NCBI GenBank assembly: GCA_018267545.1
Contig: JAFDYG010000466.1
Location: 243,918-307,917, forward strand
Reading direction: 5' to 3'
Length of the DNA stretch: 64,000 nt
Origin: Bacteroidota bacterium
GTDB lineage: Bacteria; Bacteroidota; Bacteroidia; Chitinophagales; Chitinophagaceae
Every line of letters begins with the position of its first letter. The stretch's first letter is position 1. Shown in pieces: positions 1 through 8,562 of the stretch. Below the pieces are notes generated by a model, which saw only the letters and a program-made list of their open reading frames with translations, was not told where the DNA came from and searched no databases. The position numbers and the translations under genes were made by a program.

Positions 1-12
1 TGCGGAAGGCAT
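1..12 (-). CDS. Start of a downstream eCIS gene, probably PAAR-type tip protein (partial)
   Basis: An ATG on the minus strand lies one base after the stop codon of the VgrG-type gene (TGA-C-ATG), and the four visible codons read M-P-S-A. In injection-system operons a PAAR-domain spike-tip gene commonly follows the VgrG spike, and such proteins often begin with a short Met-Pro-Ala/Ser-Ala stretch. Only four codons are visible, so the assignment rests on position and is an inference; the gene continues beyond the left edge. Confidence 0.35.
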
Positions 13-13
13 G

Positions 14-1792
14 TCAATTTATTTTTACGATCGAGCCGCTGATTTCGGTGATGCCCTGGGCGGCTACTTTGGCCAGGGCTCCTTCTACGTCTACGTTGGC
101 GTCGGCCTTTATCGAAATCGAGGCGGCGCCGATGGATAAGGTGGCGCCAGCGGAGATGTCGAGGTTGGCGGCCGCCTTGATCTTGATATCGAGGGGGCTG
201 TCGACCGTGATGCCGCTGGTGTCCATGGTGATTTTGTTGCTATTCTGATCTTTGATCTCCACTTTGGTCCCCTGCTCGTCGAGCTGTATGCTGTTGCCTG
301 CAGGGGTATCTATCGTGATGGTTTTGGTTTGGTCGTTGAAATGTACGCGCATCTTGCTGCGTGTCGTGAATCCCTTTTCATTGTTTGCGTCCTGTGGAGT
401 TATGGGCGCTTGTTTGGCGCTGCTGTGCAACATGCCCAGGACTACGGCGTGACGGGGGTCGTCGTTGATAAATCCAACGATCACCTCGTCTCCAATCTCG
501 GGCATGAAGAAAGCGCCTCTGTCGCTGCCTGCGTCGAGGCTGGCGATGCGGGTCCATATACCTTGCGCGTTATTGTCGATGACGGGCACCTTTACCTGAA
601 TGCGAAACTCGCCGTCGGGGTCGTTCTCCAGCTTTACCACCACACCGATCTGCAGGCCATGGACGGCGCCGATGAGGCCTGCGGCTTGCGGGTCGTTGAC
701 GTTGGAGTAGACATCGGAGTACCGTTCGGGGTCGAGGCCGAACTGGATATGTGTATCCCAGGTACCGGCTGTTATGTCCTGGCGGACGGCGGTGACGTAT
801 ACGTTGCCGTTAAAGCGGTCGCCGATGCCGTCGAGCTTGGCCATGTCGCCGGGGTTGATGCCGGAGAAGCCGGTCACTCTGGCGCGGCCCCTGGTTTTGG
901 ACAGGCGGCTGCGTAGCATCAGGCCGTCGACCCAGCCTTGCAGCTCCTGCTCGAGGAGGTAGCCGCTGTGGTGCATCTGGTATTTTTCGGGGCTGACGGC
1001 TCCGGCGAGGTCGCTGCCCGAGAGATTTCCTGGTTGCTGAAAGCTGGAGGCTTCGGTGGTATCGGCGTTGAATAGCGTTTGGTTGGCGTGGTCCCAGGAA
1101 GTCGCTTCCACCTTCTTCCATTGGTCGCGGGCGTCCATCTCGGCTTCGAACTCGATGACGGAGAAGCCGTAGGTGACCTGCACTACGGGTTGGGTAGAAG
1201 TGTCGGGTGGGGCGATCCTGATCTTGCCGTCCTGTACGATCACGAGCATGCCGTTGGCTTCGGCGCGCATCAGCAGGAAGTCCCAGTCGGTGATGTGGTG
1301 CTGAACGAGCTGTTTGTGTGTGAGAGTCGTTGTCTTGAGGTCGCTGCTCAGCCCCGAATATCCTCCGATGACCTCATCGAAAATCTCGCTGTCCTTTTTA
1401 TTCTCGAAATAGCGGCTGTTGCGGCCGAGGGTCATTTTAACCGTTTCGTCGCGGCATTCTACGGTGAGCTGGGTATTACCGTTCTCCTTTACTTTTATCG
1501 ACTGGCGTGTGATCACTCCTTTGAAGGCCTGGCTGTTGGTGCCGTCGAAGCCCAGGCTGATGGTGATACTTTTGCCGGGGATAAAAGTATTGCTATTGCT
1601 GAGCTCGAAATTCCGTTGAGCGGCGTCTCCGTCCCTGACGACGATGCGGGCCACGGGGATTCGGTTCACCTCCTTCATGATGCTGATGTTCATGATCTGG
1701 TAGGTGGCGTCGATGGCCGTACCGTCTACTTCGATGGCGAAGGTGACGACGTCGTGTGTCGAGGGATTTGGAATCAAGAGTTCATCAGCCAT
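14..1792 (-). CDS. VgrG/Pvc8-type central spike protein of the contractile injection system
   Basis: The 592-aa product has the architecture of the trimeric spike under the tail tube: a phage late-control-D/gp27-like part (about residues 15-370), a gp5-type OB-fold (about 375-455, with the typical PEIGDEVIVGF and DDPRHAVVLGMLH signatures), and a C-terminal stretch of short alternating repeats (about 495-590) expected to form the beta-helix needle. It has no extra C-terminal effector domain, so cargo is probably loaded elsewhere. Its start overlaps the stop of the LysM gene by 8 bp, which suggests translational coupling. In eCIS particles this protein sits at the baseplate centre and carries the PAAR tip. 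Family assignment is firm; eCIS rather than T6SS follows from the sheath, LysM, DUF4255 and DUF5908 neighbours. Confidence 0.93.
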   Translation of the reverse strand: MADELLIPNPSTHDVVTFAIEVDGTAIDATYQIMNISIMKEVNRIPVARIVVRDGDAAQRNFELSNSNTFIPGKSITISLGFDGTNSQAFKGVITRQSIKVKENGNTQLTVECRDETVKMTLGRNSRYFENKKDSEIFDEVIGGYSGLSSDLKTTTLTHKQLVQHHITDWDFLLMRAEANGMLVIVQDGKIRIAPPDTSTQPVVQVTYGFSVIEFEAEMDARDQWKKVEATSWDHANQTLFNADTTEASSFQQPGNLSGSDLAGAVSPEKYQMHHSGYLLEQELQGWVDGLMLRSRLSKTRGRARVTGFSGINPGDMAKLDGIGDRFNGNVYVTAVRQDITAGTWDTHIQFGLDPERYSDVYSNVNDPQAAGLIGAVHGLQIGVVVKLENDPDGEFRIQVKVPVIDNNAQGIWTRIASLDAGSDRGAFFMPEIGDEVIVGFINDDPRHAVVLGMLHSSAKQAPITPQDANNEKGFTTRSKMRVHFNDQTKTITIDTPAGNSIQLDEQGTKVEIKDQNSNKITMDTSGITVDSPLDIKIKAAANLDISAGATLSIGAASISIKADANVDVEGALAKVAAQGITEISGSIVKIN

Positions 1793-2501
1793 TGCTCGAG
1801 AGCTTTATTAATGGTGGAAAGGATAACTGTACGCCAGGTTTTAACCTTCTTACCGTCGTCAGTCCGTTATAGGCTCCTACCTCGGATAGGAACCCGGGGT
1901 CGTTGTAGATGTTATACGTCATATTATCCAGGCGATCACCCTGGGTCACTTTCCGGTAGTGAGTGAGGTCCGGAGAAGTGAGCTTGGACTCGGCCAGGAT
2001 TTCCTCCCGCGACTTGTGGTGCAGGAAGGTGGCGTTGATCTTTACGCGAAGGGGGCTGCCATCGGGTTCGAAGAGAGTATAATTGATATCGACGTTGGCC
2101 AGGACGCAGCGAAACTTGACGTCCGAGCCCCACATGACGATCAGGAAATTGGGCCGGTGGATACCGCCGTCTACGTAATAGGCACAATCCAGGAAATCCT
2201 GGAGCTGTTTTGTCACGGGCTTGGTGATATAATCGCTGGTTTTGCCCGAATAGCCTTCCATAGTCCTGGTGCCGTCGAGGATGAACTCGAGGCGGAACTC
2301 TTCCGGTGCGGTGGAGCGGTAGCGGATCTCGGTGCCTTCGTTGCCATGTCCCTGTTGCTGGTCGACGCTCACTTTGAAATTCTTCGTGAAGGTCTCCGGG
2401 TTGATGGGGGCAACGAACTTGAGGTCTGTCCGTTCGTTTTGAAATTGCCGGTCGGTGAAGGATCGGATGATCAGCTTCTCCAGTTTTTTTCTATCGCCCA
2501 T
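1785..2501 (-). CDS. LysM-containing tube/baseplate protein (Pvc7/Afp7-like)
   Basis: The 238-aa protein matches the eCIS family that joins the inner tube to the spike. A beta-rich gp53/tube-like part covers about residues 1-175, including the hallmark start in which a segment rich in N-P-E-T-F leads into YRSTAPEEFRLEF, and a LysM-like module covers about 178-232 (HYRKVTQGDRLDNMTY, then a hydrophobic LSFPPL end). There is no signal peptide, as expected for a cytoplasmically assembled particle. The gene overlaps the DUF5908 gene upstream by 11 bp and the VgrG gene downstream by 8 bp, so the three are probably translated as a unit. In T4 terms the LysM protein corresponds to gp53. Confidence 0.9.
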   Translation of the reverse strand: MGDRKKLEKLIIRSFTDRQFQNERTDLKFVAPINPETFTKNFKVSVDQQQGHGNEGTEIRYRSTAPEEFRLEFILDGTRTMEGYSGKTSDYITKPVTKQLQDFLDCAYYVDGGIHRPNFLIVMWGSDVKFRCVLANVDINYTLFEPDGSPLRVKINATFLHHKSREEILAESKLTSPDLTHYRKVTQGDRLDNMTYNIYNDPGFLSEVGAYNGLTTVRRLKPGVQLSFPPLIKLSSNG

Positions 2502-2661
2502 GTTGTTCTTTTAAGATTTCCAGGATTTTGTCTACGCATATTTTCACCAGCTGCTCGGGGGACGTACTATCCCCCGAGCTGGCGTCCGGCTTGGAGTTTC
2601 CCGTTCTACCGTCTTCGGTGACCGTGGCTCTGATGACTAGTTCTCTAATCTCTACCGGCAT
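2491..2661 (-). CDS. Small DUF5908-family eCIS protein
   Basis: A 56-codon gene fills the gap between the second tube gene and the LysM gene. The N-terminus reads MPVEIRELVIRATV, the conserved opening of the DUF5908 family, followed by a polar, probably disordered middle (about residues 15-35) and a helical end (LVKICVDKILEILKEQ). DUF5908 proteins are known as small, uncharacterised members of Bacteroidota injection-system operons. The gene begins 3 bp after the tube gene's stop codon and its last 11 bases overlap the start of the LysM gene in another frame, which argues that it is translated. Role unknown; it may be a chaperone or small baseplate adaptor (inference). Confidence 0.87.
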   Translation of the reverse strand: MPVEIRELVIRATVTEDGRTGNSKPDASSGDSTSPEQLVKICVDKILEILKEQHGR

Positions 2662-2664
2662 ATA

Positions 2665-3126
2665 TTATCCTTTATCGGTAAAAAGAAGACGATTATAATT
2701 CAATTCCAGTGTCTCCAGGAGCACTTCACCGCGCTCGGCGTTTAGCTCGCCGATCTTCCAGCTCCGGGGCCATACGTTGTTGATGGTCCATTGGAGGAGG
2801 GGTTTGTGCTGTTCGTCCAGCAAATAAATGTGGACGGTGGAGAGGGGCTGGTATTTTTCTTCATCGAATGTCCGTTTCAGCCAGGTCGTCAGGCCGGAGG
2901 CGCCGGGGCCTAGCAGCCCTCGTTTGAGCACTAGCGGGCCGTACTTTCTCCGGGTGGGGATGACGTGTTCGAAACGGTTTTCGCCTCCTTCCCGGATGGT
3001 TTCGGTGTCGATCGTCGAATCCAGTCCTGTTACGGACTGGAAGCGGATATCGACGGCCTTTGCCGTATCCAGGGTGAAATTCACGCGGAAGTGGAAATTG
3101 ACATTCTGATAAAAACTATCGGCCAT
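2665..3126 (-). CDS. Phage-tail-tube-like protein 2 (tube initiator, Afp5/Pvc5-type)
   Basis: The 153-aa protein belongs to the T4 gp19-like tail tube superfamily. It has the paired signatures of the fold: FRVNF followed by FQSVTGLD near residues 13-37, then LVLKRGLL and a C-terminal LLDEQHKPLLQWTINNVWP segment shared with the neighbouring tube gene. It is a paralogue of the adjacent 154-aa protein with low overall identity. In eCIS operons a second, diverged tube protein usually forms the first ring on the spike, and its position next to LysM and VgrG fits that. The initiator role is inferred from order; the tube fold is well supported. Confidence 0.88.
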   Translation of the reverse strand: MADSFYQNVNFHFRVNFTLDTAKAVDIRFQSVTGLDSTIDTETIREGGENRFEHVIPTRRKYGPLVLKRGLLGPGASGLTTWLKRTFDEEKYQPLSTVHIYLLDEQHKPLLQWTINNVWPRSWKIGELNAERGEVLLETLELNYNRLLFTDKG

Positions 3127-3161
3127 GTGGTCGGCTTTTATGGTTTGGATGCAACGGCCTG

Positions 3162-3626
3162 TTAAGCGTTGGCTTCAACGATCTTGAGCCCTTCGTGGAC
3201 GAGGTCCATCGACTCTATGGCGACTTCGTTGGCGTCGGCTTTCAGGTTCGTGGACTGAACCTTGGAAGGCCAGGCTTTCGACAGCGCCCAGGTGATGATG
3301 GGTTTGTGCTCTTCGTCCAGGAGCTTGATCGTGATATCCCTTCTGAATTTTTCTGCGCCTTCCTGGAACATCATCGTCTTCTTCCAAAGCTCGAAATATT
3401 TGAAATCGCCGAGGAAAGTGCCGCGTTTGAGAGTGATGTTTGCGTATTTGGTGAGGCCGGGTTGCTTCGTCTTATGATAGACCGGGCTATTGCCTTCGCG
3501 GTATTCGATGACTTCTGTTTCGAAATCGAGGCCGCTGACCTCCGTAAAACCAAAGCGATCTTCGCCCCATTCGACTTGGAAGTGGAATTTCGGGAGGGGA
3601 TAATTCTTTTTAGGATCGTCTGCCAT
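3162..3626 (-). CDS. Phage-tail-tube-like protein 1 (main inner tube, Afp1/Pvc1-type)
   Basis: The 154-aa protein is a T4 gp19-like tube subunit: FHFQVEW, FTEVSGLD (about residues 14-34), ITLKRGTF, and LLDEEHKPIITWALSKAWP (about 105-123), the last motif being typical of eCIS tube proteins. It would stack as hexameric rings inside the sheath and form the conduit for cargo. Length and motif order match the abundant tube subunit. It lies 35 bp upstream of its diverged paralogue and 34 bp downstream of a Cys/His-rich helical protein, whose insertion between sheath and tube genes is less usual. Confidence 0.9.
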   Translation of the reverse strand: MADDPKKNYPLPKFHFQVEWGEDRFGFTEVSGLDFETEVIEYREGNSPVYHKTKQPGLTKYANITLKRGTFLGDFKYFELWKKTMMFQEGAEKFRRDITIKLLDEEHKPIITWALSKAWPSKVQSTNLKADANEVAIESMDLVHEGLKIVEANA

Positions 3627-3660
3627 ACATTAATTTTTAAAAGCGTGATTGGATTGATGT

Positions 3661-4665
3661 TTATTTTGTTGGAGCTGGCGTGGGAGCTGGGGCTGTCGGG
3701 GCCGCACACCGGGTAGCGGGGTCGACGGCTTTGATGACTGCGTCCAGCCCGTCTTTCCATGCCTTGTATTTGTCCCGTTGTTTAGTGACTTCGAGGAGCC
3801 TGGTGTTCAGCTCGTCTACGACTTGATTGTCCTCTTCGAAGATCGTGGAGATCTCCTCGTAGTAATCGCTGTCGCAGATGGGGAACTCGAGCATGGGTTC
3901 GAGGCCGATGTCTTCGATCTGTCCTTCGCCCTGGTGAACGTGGTGGTGATGGGGGCGACCGGGTTTTTGGATATTGCCTCCGTAGCAGTGTTCGTCGCAG
4001 TGGAAGGCGTTCTTCCATTCGTGCAGGACGGTATGGAGACCGAAGTGGTGACCCAGGTTTTTGTCGAGGCGATTAGCCAGGTCGACTGCGGCGATAAAGG
4101 CGTCGAACAGGCCGTCGCGGGTTGCGATGACGGCGTCGAGCTTCTTGCCATAGTCGGTGATCAGGGTGCGTACGCTTGCCGTGGGGGGCAGGCCGGGATT
4201 GTTGATACACTGGACGCAGTTGACGAGGACGTCGTACTTCCTTTTCAGGTGGTCCAGCTGCATATAGAAATCCCGGATCATGCAATAAAGAATCCTTATG
4301 GACTTCACCGTCAGCTCGGAATTCTTTTCGATCCGGTACAGGTGGTGGAGAAGGATCTCCAGCTGGTGGCAGACTTTGCGTGCGGCGTCGTCCACTTTAG
4401 TCAGCTCGTCGTACCAGGTCTTCCAGAAGTCGCGCTGGGTTTTCATGTAATTGAGGTGGTTGGTAATGGCGGTCACCTCTTTGTCGGCTGCGTTGAGCTG
4501 GGCGGTCACTTCGTTGTACTCTTCCATCCAGCCGTCGAAGCAGCAATCCCCGGAGCCGGTGGGAGGATCCTCGGGTTTGCCCCCGGGTTTCTTCCTCTCG
4601 CAGCACTCCTTCACCTTAGGATCCCAGTCAGCTATTTCGCAATTTTTATAGTTAAGTATGAGCAT
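3661..4665 (-). CDS. Cys/His-rich helical protein of the injection-system operon, unknown function
   Basis: I do not recognise the family of this 334-aa protein. The first 30 residues carry paired cysteines (KECCERK, then GDCC), followed by long helical segments rich in E, K, D and W (about residues 45-215, including DFWKTWYDEL). Near residue 238 is a histidine cluster (RPHHHHVHQ) next to two CxxxC-like cysteines (HCDEHC). A further helical stretch and an A/P/T-rich tail end the protein. There is no signal peptide or membrane segment. It sits inside the operon between the structural genes with 30-35 bp gaps, so co-expression with sheath and tube is likely. The Cys/His content suggests metal binding (inference). 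It resembles the neighbouring 343-aa protein in layout. Confidence 0.75.
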   Translation of the reverse strand: MLILNYKNCEIADWDPKVKECCERKKPGGKPEDPPTGSGDCCFDGWMEEYNEVTAQLNAADKEVTAITNHLNYMKTQRDFWKTWYDELTKVDDAARKVCHQLEILLHHLYRIEKNSELTVKSIRILYCMIRDFYMQLDHLKRKYDVLVNCVQCINNPGLPPTASVRTLITDYGKKLDAVIATRDGLFDAFIAAVDLANRLDKNLGHHFGLHTVLHEWKNAFHCDEHCYGGNIQKPGRPHHHHVHQGEGQIEDIGLEPMLEFPICDSDYYEEISTIFEEDNQVVDELNTRLLEVTKQRDKYKAWKDGLDAVIKAVDPATRCAAPTAPAPTPAPTK

Positions 4666-4695
4666 GGTCTTTTGTTTTGTTGGTGAGTCAAAAGT

Positions 4696-5727
4696 TTAGG
4701 CGTTCGATGGTTGCTGTGCGGGCGACTTGCCGACCAGGTCCGAGAAAGTGTCCCGGACTTCGCCGCAGATGTCACAGATTTCGCACAGACACTTGTCCAG
4801 CCTTGGTTCGCAGTGACCTTTGCCGATCTCTACGCAGCCGCATTTCGGACAGCAGATCTCGGATACCGTCTTGTACACGCCGTCGTAGTCACAGCGTTGG
4901 TTGTACAAATCGATAATCGAGTCGGTGCGGTCTGCGAGGGATTGTACCAGGTCCTTTTGGGTGTTATCGAGGTCCGTCTTGCGCGTCTTGATCGTGGTGG
5001 TGAGGATGTTGTCGAAATCGACGGCGCGAGTGGACAGCTCGGTTTGGAGGGGGACGAGGCTGCCGATGTTTCCGAACTTCTGGACGCCGATGACGTCGGA
5101 AGAGGCCTTGAAGATGGAGTCGATGTCGAAGGCGAGACCGGCCTTGGGCATGCAAACCATGAGCTTGAGGATTTCTTCTGCGTCCTTGCAGCCTTCGGGG
5201 GGATTGGGGGACTGGTTGTCGTCCTTGCAGCTATCTGGATTTTTTCCGGTGATGATACACCACTGGGACGTGCTGCAGCTGTCGTTGAGGGAATTCTCCA
5301 GCTTCACCGCGGCATCGCGAAGGTCGGCGACTTTGGCTTTTACATCTTTAACGGTATTGAAGATGTTTTTAAGGGCGGTCGCGAGGTTGTCGTCCCAGGT
5401 CTTGTAGCTGGCGACGTTGATCGTGATACGCTTATTTGCCTGCATCAGCTGGGAGCCCATGCTGATCTCCGTGTTGACGTACCGCTGGAGATTGTCTTGG
5501 GTGCGAAGGAACTTTCGTTCTTTCTTTTTGTACAGGGTCTCTTTACCGTCATAGGCGATCTCGAGCTTTTTGACGTTATCGCGGGAGGTCATCAGATTGG
5601 TACAATACACCTTCTTGACCGTGTTGATCTTTTTCTGCGTGGCGTTGTCCCTTTCTTCACAGTCGGGGATGTCGCTGGGCTGGTGCTGGTTCCGGTCGTT
5701 CCTTTGATTTTGGTATGACGTAGCCAT
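4696..5727 (-). CDS. Cys-rich coiled-coil protein of the injection-system operon, unknown function
   Basis: This 343-aa protein is unrecognised. A polar, Gln/Asn-rich start leads into long predicted helices (about residues 25-150 and 195-280, heptad-like K/E/L patterns), interrupted by a Cys-containing loop (about 150-185). The C-terminal 60 residues form a dense cysteine cluster (EICCPKCGC, then CLCEICDICGE) that looks like one or two treble-clef or zinc-ribbon knuckles. It lies 22 bp downstream of the sheath gene. Like its neighbour it combines a helical body with cysteine clusters and W-D/Y-D motifs, so the two may be distant paralogues. Possible roles are sheath-tube assembly, a cap adaptor, or a cargo/plug component; none can be shown from sequence. 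Confidence 0.75.
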   Translation of the reverse strand: MATSYQNQRNDRNQHQPSDIPDCEERDNATQKKINTVKKVYCTNLMTSRDNVKKLEIAYDGKETLYKKKERKFLRTQDNLQRYVNTEISMGSQLMQANKRITINVASYKTWDDNLATALKNIFNTVKDVKAKVADLRDAAVKLENSLNDSCSTSQWCIITGKNPDSCKDDNQSPNPPEGCKDAEEILKLMVCMPKAGLAFDIDSIFKASSDVIGVQKFGNIGSLVPLQTELSTRAVDFDNILTTTIKTRKTDLDNTQKDLVQSLADRTDSIIDLYNQRCDYDGVYKTVSEICCPKCGCVEIGKGHCEPRLDKCLCEICDICGEVRDTFSDLVGKSPAQQPSNA

Positions 5728-5749
5728 AATGAGTTTTTTTTAGCGTGCT

Positions 5750-7192
5750 TTAATTTTCGGCCAGCATTTTATGCATGAACTGCAGGATGATGAACTCTGC
5801 GGGGCGGACGGCTGCCAGGCCGATCTGTATAATCATGCGTCCTTCCCAGATATCGAGCTCGGTCATAGTTTGTCCCAGGCCGATATGTACGAAGAAGGCT
5901 TCCTTGGTGGAGGCTCCCATGAGGGCTCCGGCCTTCCATTGCTGGGTGAGGAAATTCTCGATCATGGCTTTTATGCGGGTCCATGTGTTCTCGTCGTTGG
6001 GTTCGAAAACAAATTGGTCGGCGGCGTTCTTGACAGAAGTCTCTACCATGATAAAGAAGCGGCGGACGGAGATGTAGCGCCATTCGTTGTCGTTGCCGGC
6101 GAGAGTGCGGGCGCCCCAGATGAAGGCGGGGCCGCGGCCGGGGAAGCTGCGGATAACGTTGATGGACTTACCTGCGTTTGCGTCGACGTTGAGCGTCTTC
6201 TGCTGGTCGTTGGTAATAGAAACCTCGGGTTTGATGGCCGAGATGATACTTACGTTGGCGGGGGCCTTCCATACGCCGCGGCTGCTGTCGACGGCGGCGT
6301 AGACGCCTACGGCAGCGGCGGAGACGGGGAGCAGGATAGTGTAATCGGCGATTGCCCGTTGTGCCATGGTATAGGCGCTGTTCGACTTAGTCTTTGCGTC
6401 GGCCATATTACCGTCGAAGATCGTTGCGCCTGTTGTGTCCTTAACCGTCAGCTTTACGTCGGCGTCGGCGTATACGAAATCGAGATCGACGTAGATGCGG
6501 GGGTAGTAGACGGCGGCGTATTTTAAATTAGCCGGGTCCTGAACGAGATTGGCGTTGCGGAGGTCGCCTACGTTATCGTGGGGCGGGTTGCCTGCGGCGA
6601 CGGCGGTGTCGTCGATCCATACGTCCAGAACGGTGAACCGGTCTTTTAGATTGGCGCACTGTTGAATGGCGAGATTATGGAGGCCATAGTAATTATCTTT
6701 TGTCAGGCTCATGGCGTCGGGGAAGACGATGAGAGTGACGTCGAATAGTTTTTCGATTTCGGTCAAGCCTGCTTCAAGCTTGGCCCGGTCGGGTGTTCCT
6801 CCAGCGGCGGGGTAGGTGTCTACGGACACGATGTAGCAATCGCCGCCGCCGTTCTTGAAGAACATCTGCAGGGCGTAATACATCATAAACGTGGGCATGT
6901 TCTTCGTCTTTTTGACCGTGGTGGGGCTGCTCTTCGACAGATCGATGGAGACGACGATGTCCGTTTCGTGAGGAGCGGGAGCTGCGAGATTCGGCGTACA
7001 GAAAAACTGTTCGTATTCGAAGATCGAGGAGATCTTGACCGGTTTTTTGACGGTGGAGCCCGGTTCGGTTTCGTCGGGGGCTGTTTCGGTGTAACCGATG
7101 AATGCGGGGATTGCTGTCTCGACGGACGCGATGGAAGGCGGGAGCTTGGGGATTTCTTCTATATACACTCCCGGCGTTTTGTAATCTGCCAT
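5750..7192 (-). CDS. Phage tail sheath family protein (contractile sheath)
   Basis: The 480-aa product starts with the sheath signature YKTPGVYIEE followed by AIPAFIGYTE (about residues 4-38) and ends with the conserved C-terminal handshake region, including VEPSV-like strands and a final LDIWEGRMIIQIGLAAVRPAEF segment (about 446-468). The protein forms the contractile outer tube of the particle. Its length is typical for a full-size eCIS sheath (Afp2-4 / Pvc2-4). Only one sheath gene is visible here, whereas Afp and PVC have three and many Bacteroidota clusters have one or two. The gene is transcribed with the cap gene upstream and the tube genes downstream. Confidence 0.94.
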   Translation of the reverse strand: MADYKTPGVYIEEIPKLPPSIASVETAIPAFIGYTETAPDETEPGSTVKKPVKISSIFEYEQFFCTPNLAAPAPHETDIVVSIDLSKSSPTTVKKTKNMPTFMMYYALQMFFKNGGGDCYIVSVDTYPAAGGTPDRAKLEAGLTEIEKLFDVTLIVFPDAMSLTKDNYYGLHNLAIQQCANLKDRFTVLDVWIDDTAVAAGNPPHDNVGDLRNANLVQDPANLKYAAVYYPRIYVDLDFVYADADVKLTVKDTTGATIFDGNMADAKTKSNSAYTMAQRAIADYTILLPVSAAAVGVYAAVDSSRGVWKAPANVSIISAIKPEVSITNDQQKTLNVDANAGKSINVIRSFPGRGPAFIWGARTLAGNDNEWRYISVRRFFIMVETSVKNAADQFVFEPNDENTWTRIKAMIENFLTQQWKAGALMGASTKEAFFVHIGLGQTMTELDIWEGRMIIQIGLAAVRPAEFIILQFMHKMLAEN

Positions 7193-7266
7193 AGTTTTAG
7201 TCTTTTTTTTGTGTGAAAATTTTTAACTGATTTTTTAAAAAAGTGTGTGTGGTGGGGGGATGGGTT

Positions 7267-8562
7267 TCATGGGCCGAGGGGGAAGATGTCGGACTCCGGG
7301 ACGATGATATCTGCGAAGATCTGCTGTCCTTCGGGCTTGACGGGATAAAAGAGTTTTGGATTGGGCAGCTTTGTGCCTTGCACCGGGATGGGTGCGTAGG
7401 TTTGGGGCTGCGGTATGGCCGAAACGAGATTGTTCCCGGTTAGCTTTAGCGTACCGCCGTGGCTGTCTTTTAAAAGCTTTCCCTGGTCGTTTATATAGCG
7501 CCAGAAGGCGTAGCGGCTTTTTATAAAGACCTCGAAAACCGGCGGGGCGATAGCGACGCTGTTATCGGTGTTGAGCCGGGTAAGGAGGAGGCCTTTGCTG
7601 TCGATGCAATTGAAGGCGGGGTCGCCGGGCTGGCTATAGATATTGATCATTCCCCAGGCCTCTTCTGTTTCTGCGGTTGCCTGGAGGAAGAAGAGCTTAT
7701 AATTTTTGTTGTATCCGCCGTCGCCGGTGACGGAGAGGATATAGAGGGCGGCGGTTTCGGTGACGGAGGAGGGAAGTGTTTTTAGCTTTGACTCGTCGAA
7801 GCGGAGCTGAACGTTTTGCAAGGGGCTATCGCTTTTGACGGTATTGGTAAAGATCGTATTGTTATCCTTGTCTTTGAGGGTAAAGCTGGCGTTTTTGACG
7901 TTATCGGCAGGAGTGAAGTAATACTGAAAAGAGGGATAGACGAGGATGCGGTCCGCTTCGGTCAGGAAGCTTTTCCCGATGACGGGTGCGAAATGAGGAT
8001 TGCCGCTGCTATCGACATAAAAGGCGTTGACGATGCCACCGGACTGGGAGAGCTCGCCCTGTTCGTAAGCCGTTCCGGCGATTTGGGTCGGGACGGTGTT
8101 GGTGAGGAAGGGGAAGATTTTGGGCCCCGTGGTATTGTCGTTGGATATATAATAAATGGCGTTGAAGGCGGGTTTAAAGCGCCGGTTGGTATAACTATCG
8201 AAATCGGCGTTGGTACGAACCAGGAGGATGGGGACGTTGAGACCGGTGGGCAGGGGGGCTACTGGTTTGAAGGCGATCTTGCCACCGTCGGAAGTTCTGA
8301 GGACTTCCGTGGCTATTTTAAAGCCCGAGTAGGTGGGGACGAGCTTCAGTCTGTAATTTTTATACAGGGTAGCGGCGCTTGCGGGAATCCGGTAGTCGAT
8401 GTCGCTGTTGATGCTACGTTGTGTGCGATCGAAGAAGTCCTGGAGGAAGGCGTCTCTTGCTGCGGCGTTTGCGGCGCCGAAGATGGAAGTTCCGTCGGAT
8501 TTTGTAAGGTAGAACTCGTGAAGGAGCCGTACCTCGAATAATATCTTATAGATCGTTGTCAT
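7267..8562 (-). CDS. eCIS-operon protein of unknown function, 431 aa
   Basis: This gene overlaps the DUF4255 gene by 4 bp (ATGA) and precedes the sheath gene by 74 bp, so it belongs to the operon. The protein has no signal peptide or membrane segment. It opens with an aromatic-rich segment (YKILFEVRLLHEFYL), then is beta-rich throughout, with about 200 residues that read like two immunoglobulin-like or sheath-decorating domains. I recall similar second-position genes in Bacteroidota injection-system clusters but cannot name a family. Possible roles are a particle surface or cap-associated protein. The function is unknown. Confidence 0.72.
   Translation of the reverse strand: MTTIYKILFEVRLLHEFYLTKSDGTSIFGAANAAARDAFLQDFFDRTQRSINSDIDYRIPASAATLYKNYRLKLVPTYSGFKIATEVLRTSDGGKIAFKPVAPLPTGLNVPILLVRTNADFDSYTNRRFKPAFNAIYYISNDNTTGPKIFPFLTNTVPTQIAGTAYEQGELSQSGGIVNAFYVDSSGNPHFAPVIGKSFLTEADRILVYPSFQYYFTPADNVKNASFTLKDKDNNTIFTNTVKSDSPLQNVQLRFDESKLKTLPSSVTETAALYILSVTGDGGYNKNYKLFFLQATAETEEAWGMINIYSQPGDPAFNCIDSKGLLLTRLNTDNSVAIAPPVFEVFIKSRYAFWRYINDQGKLLKDSHGGTLKLTGNNLVSAIPQPQTYAPIPVQGTKLPNPKLFYPVKPEGQQIFADIIVPESDIFPLGP

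Noticed and set aside
329-916. Plus-strand frame of 195 codons over the VgrG gene
   Set aside because: It is antisense to a clearly conserved spike protein and shows no protein-like composition; repeated Val/Gly/Asp from reading C-rich codons backwards.
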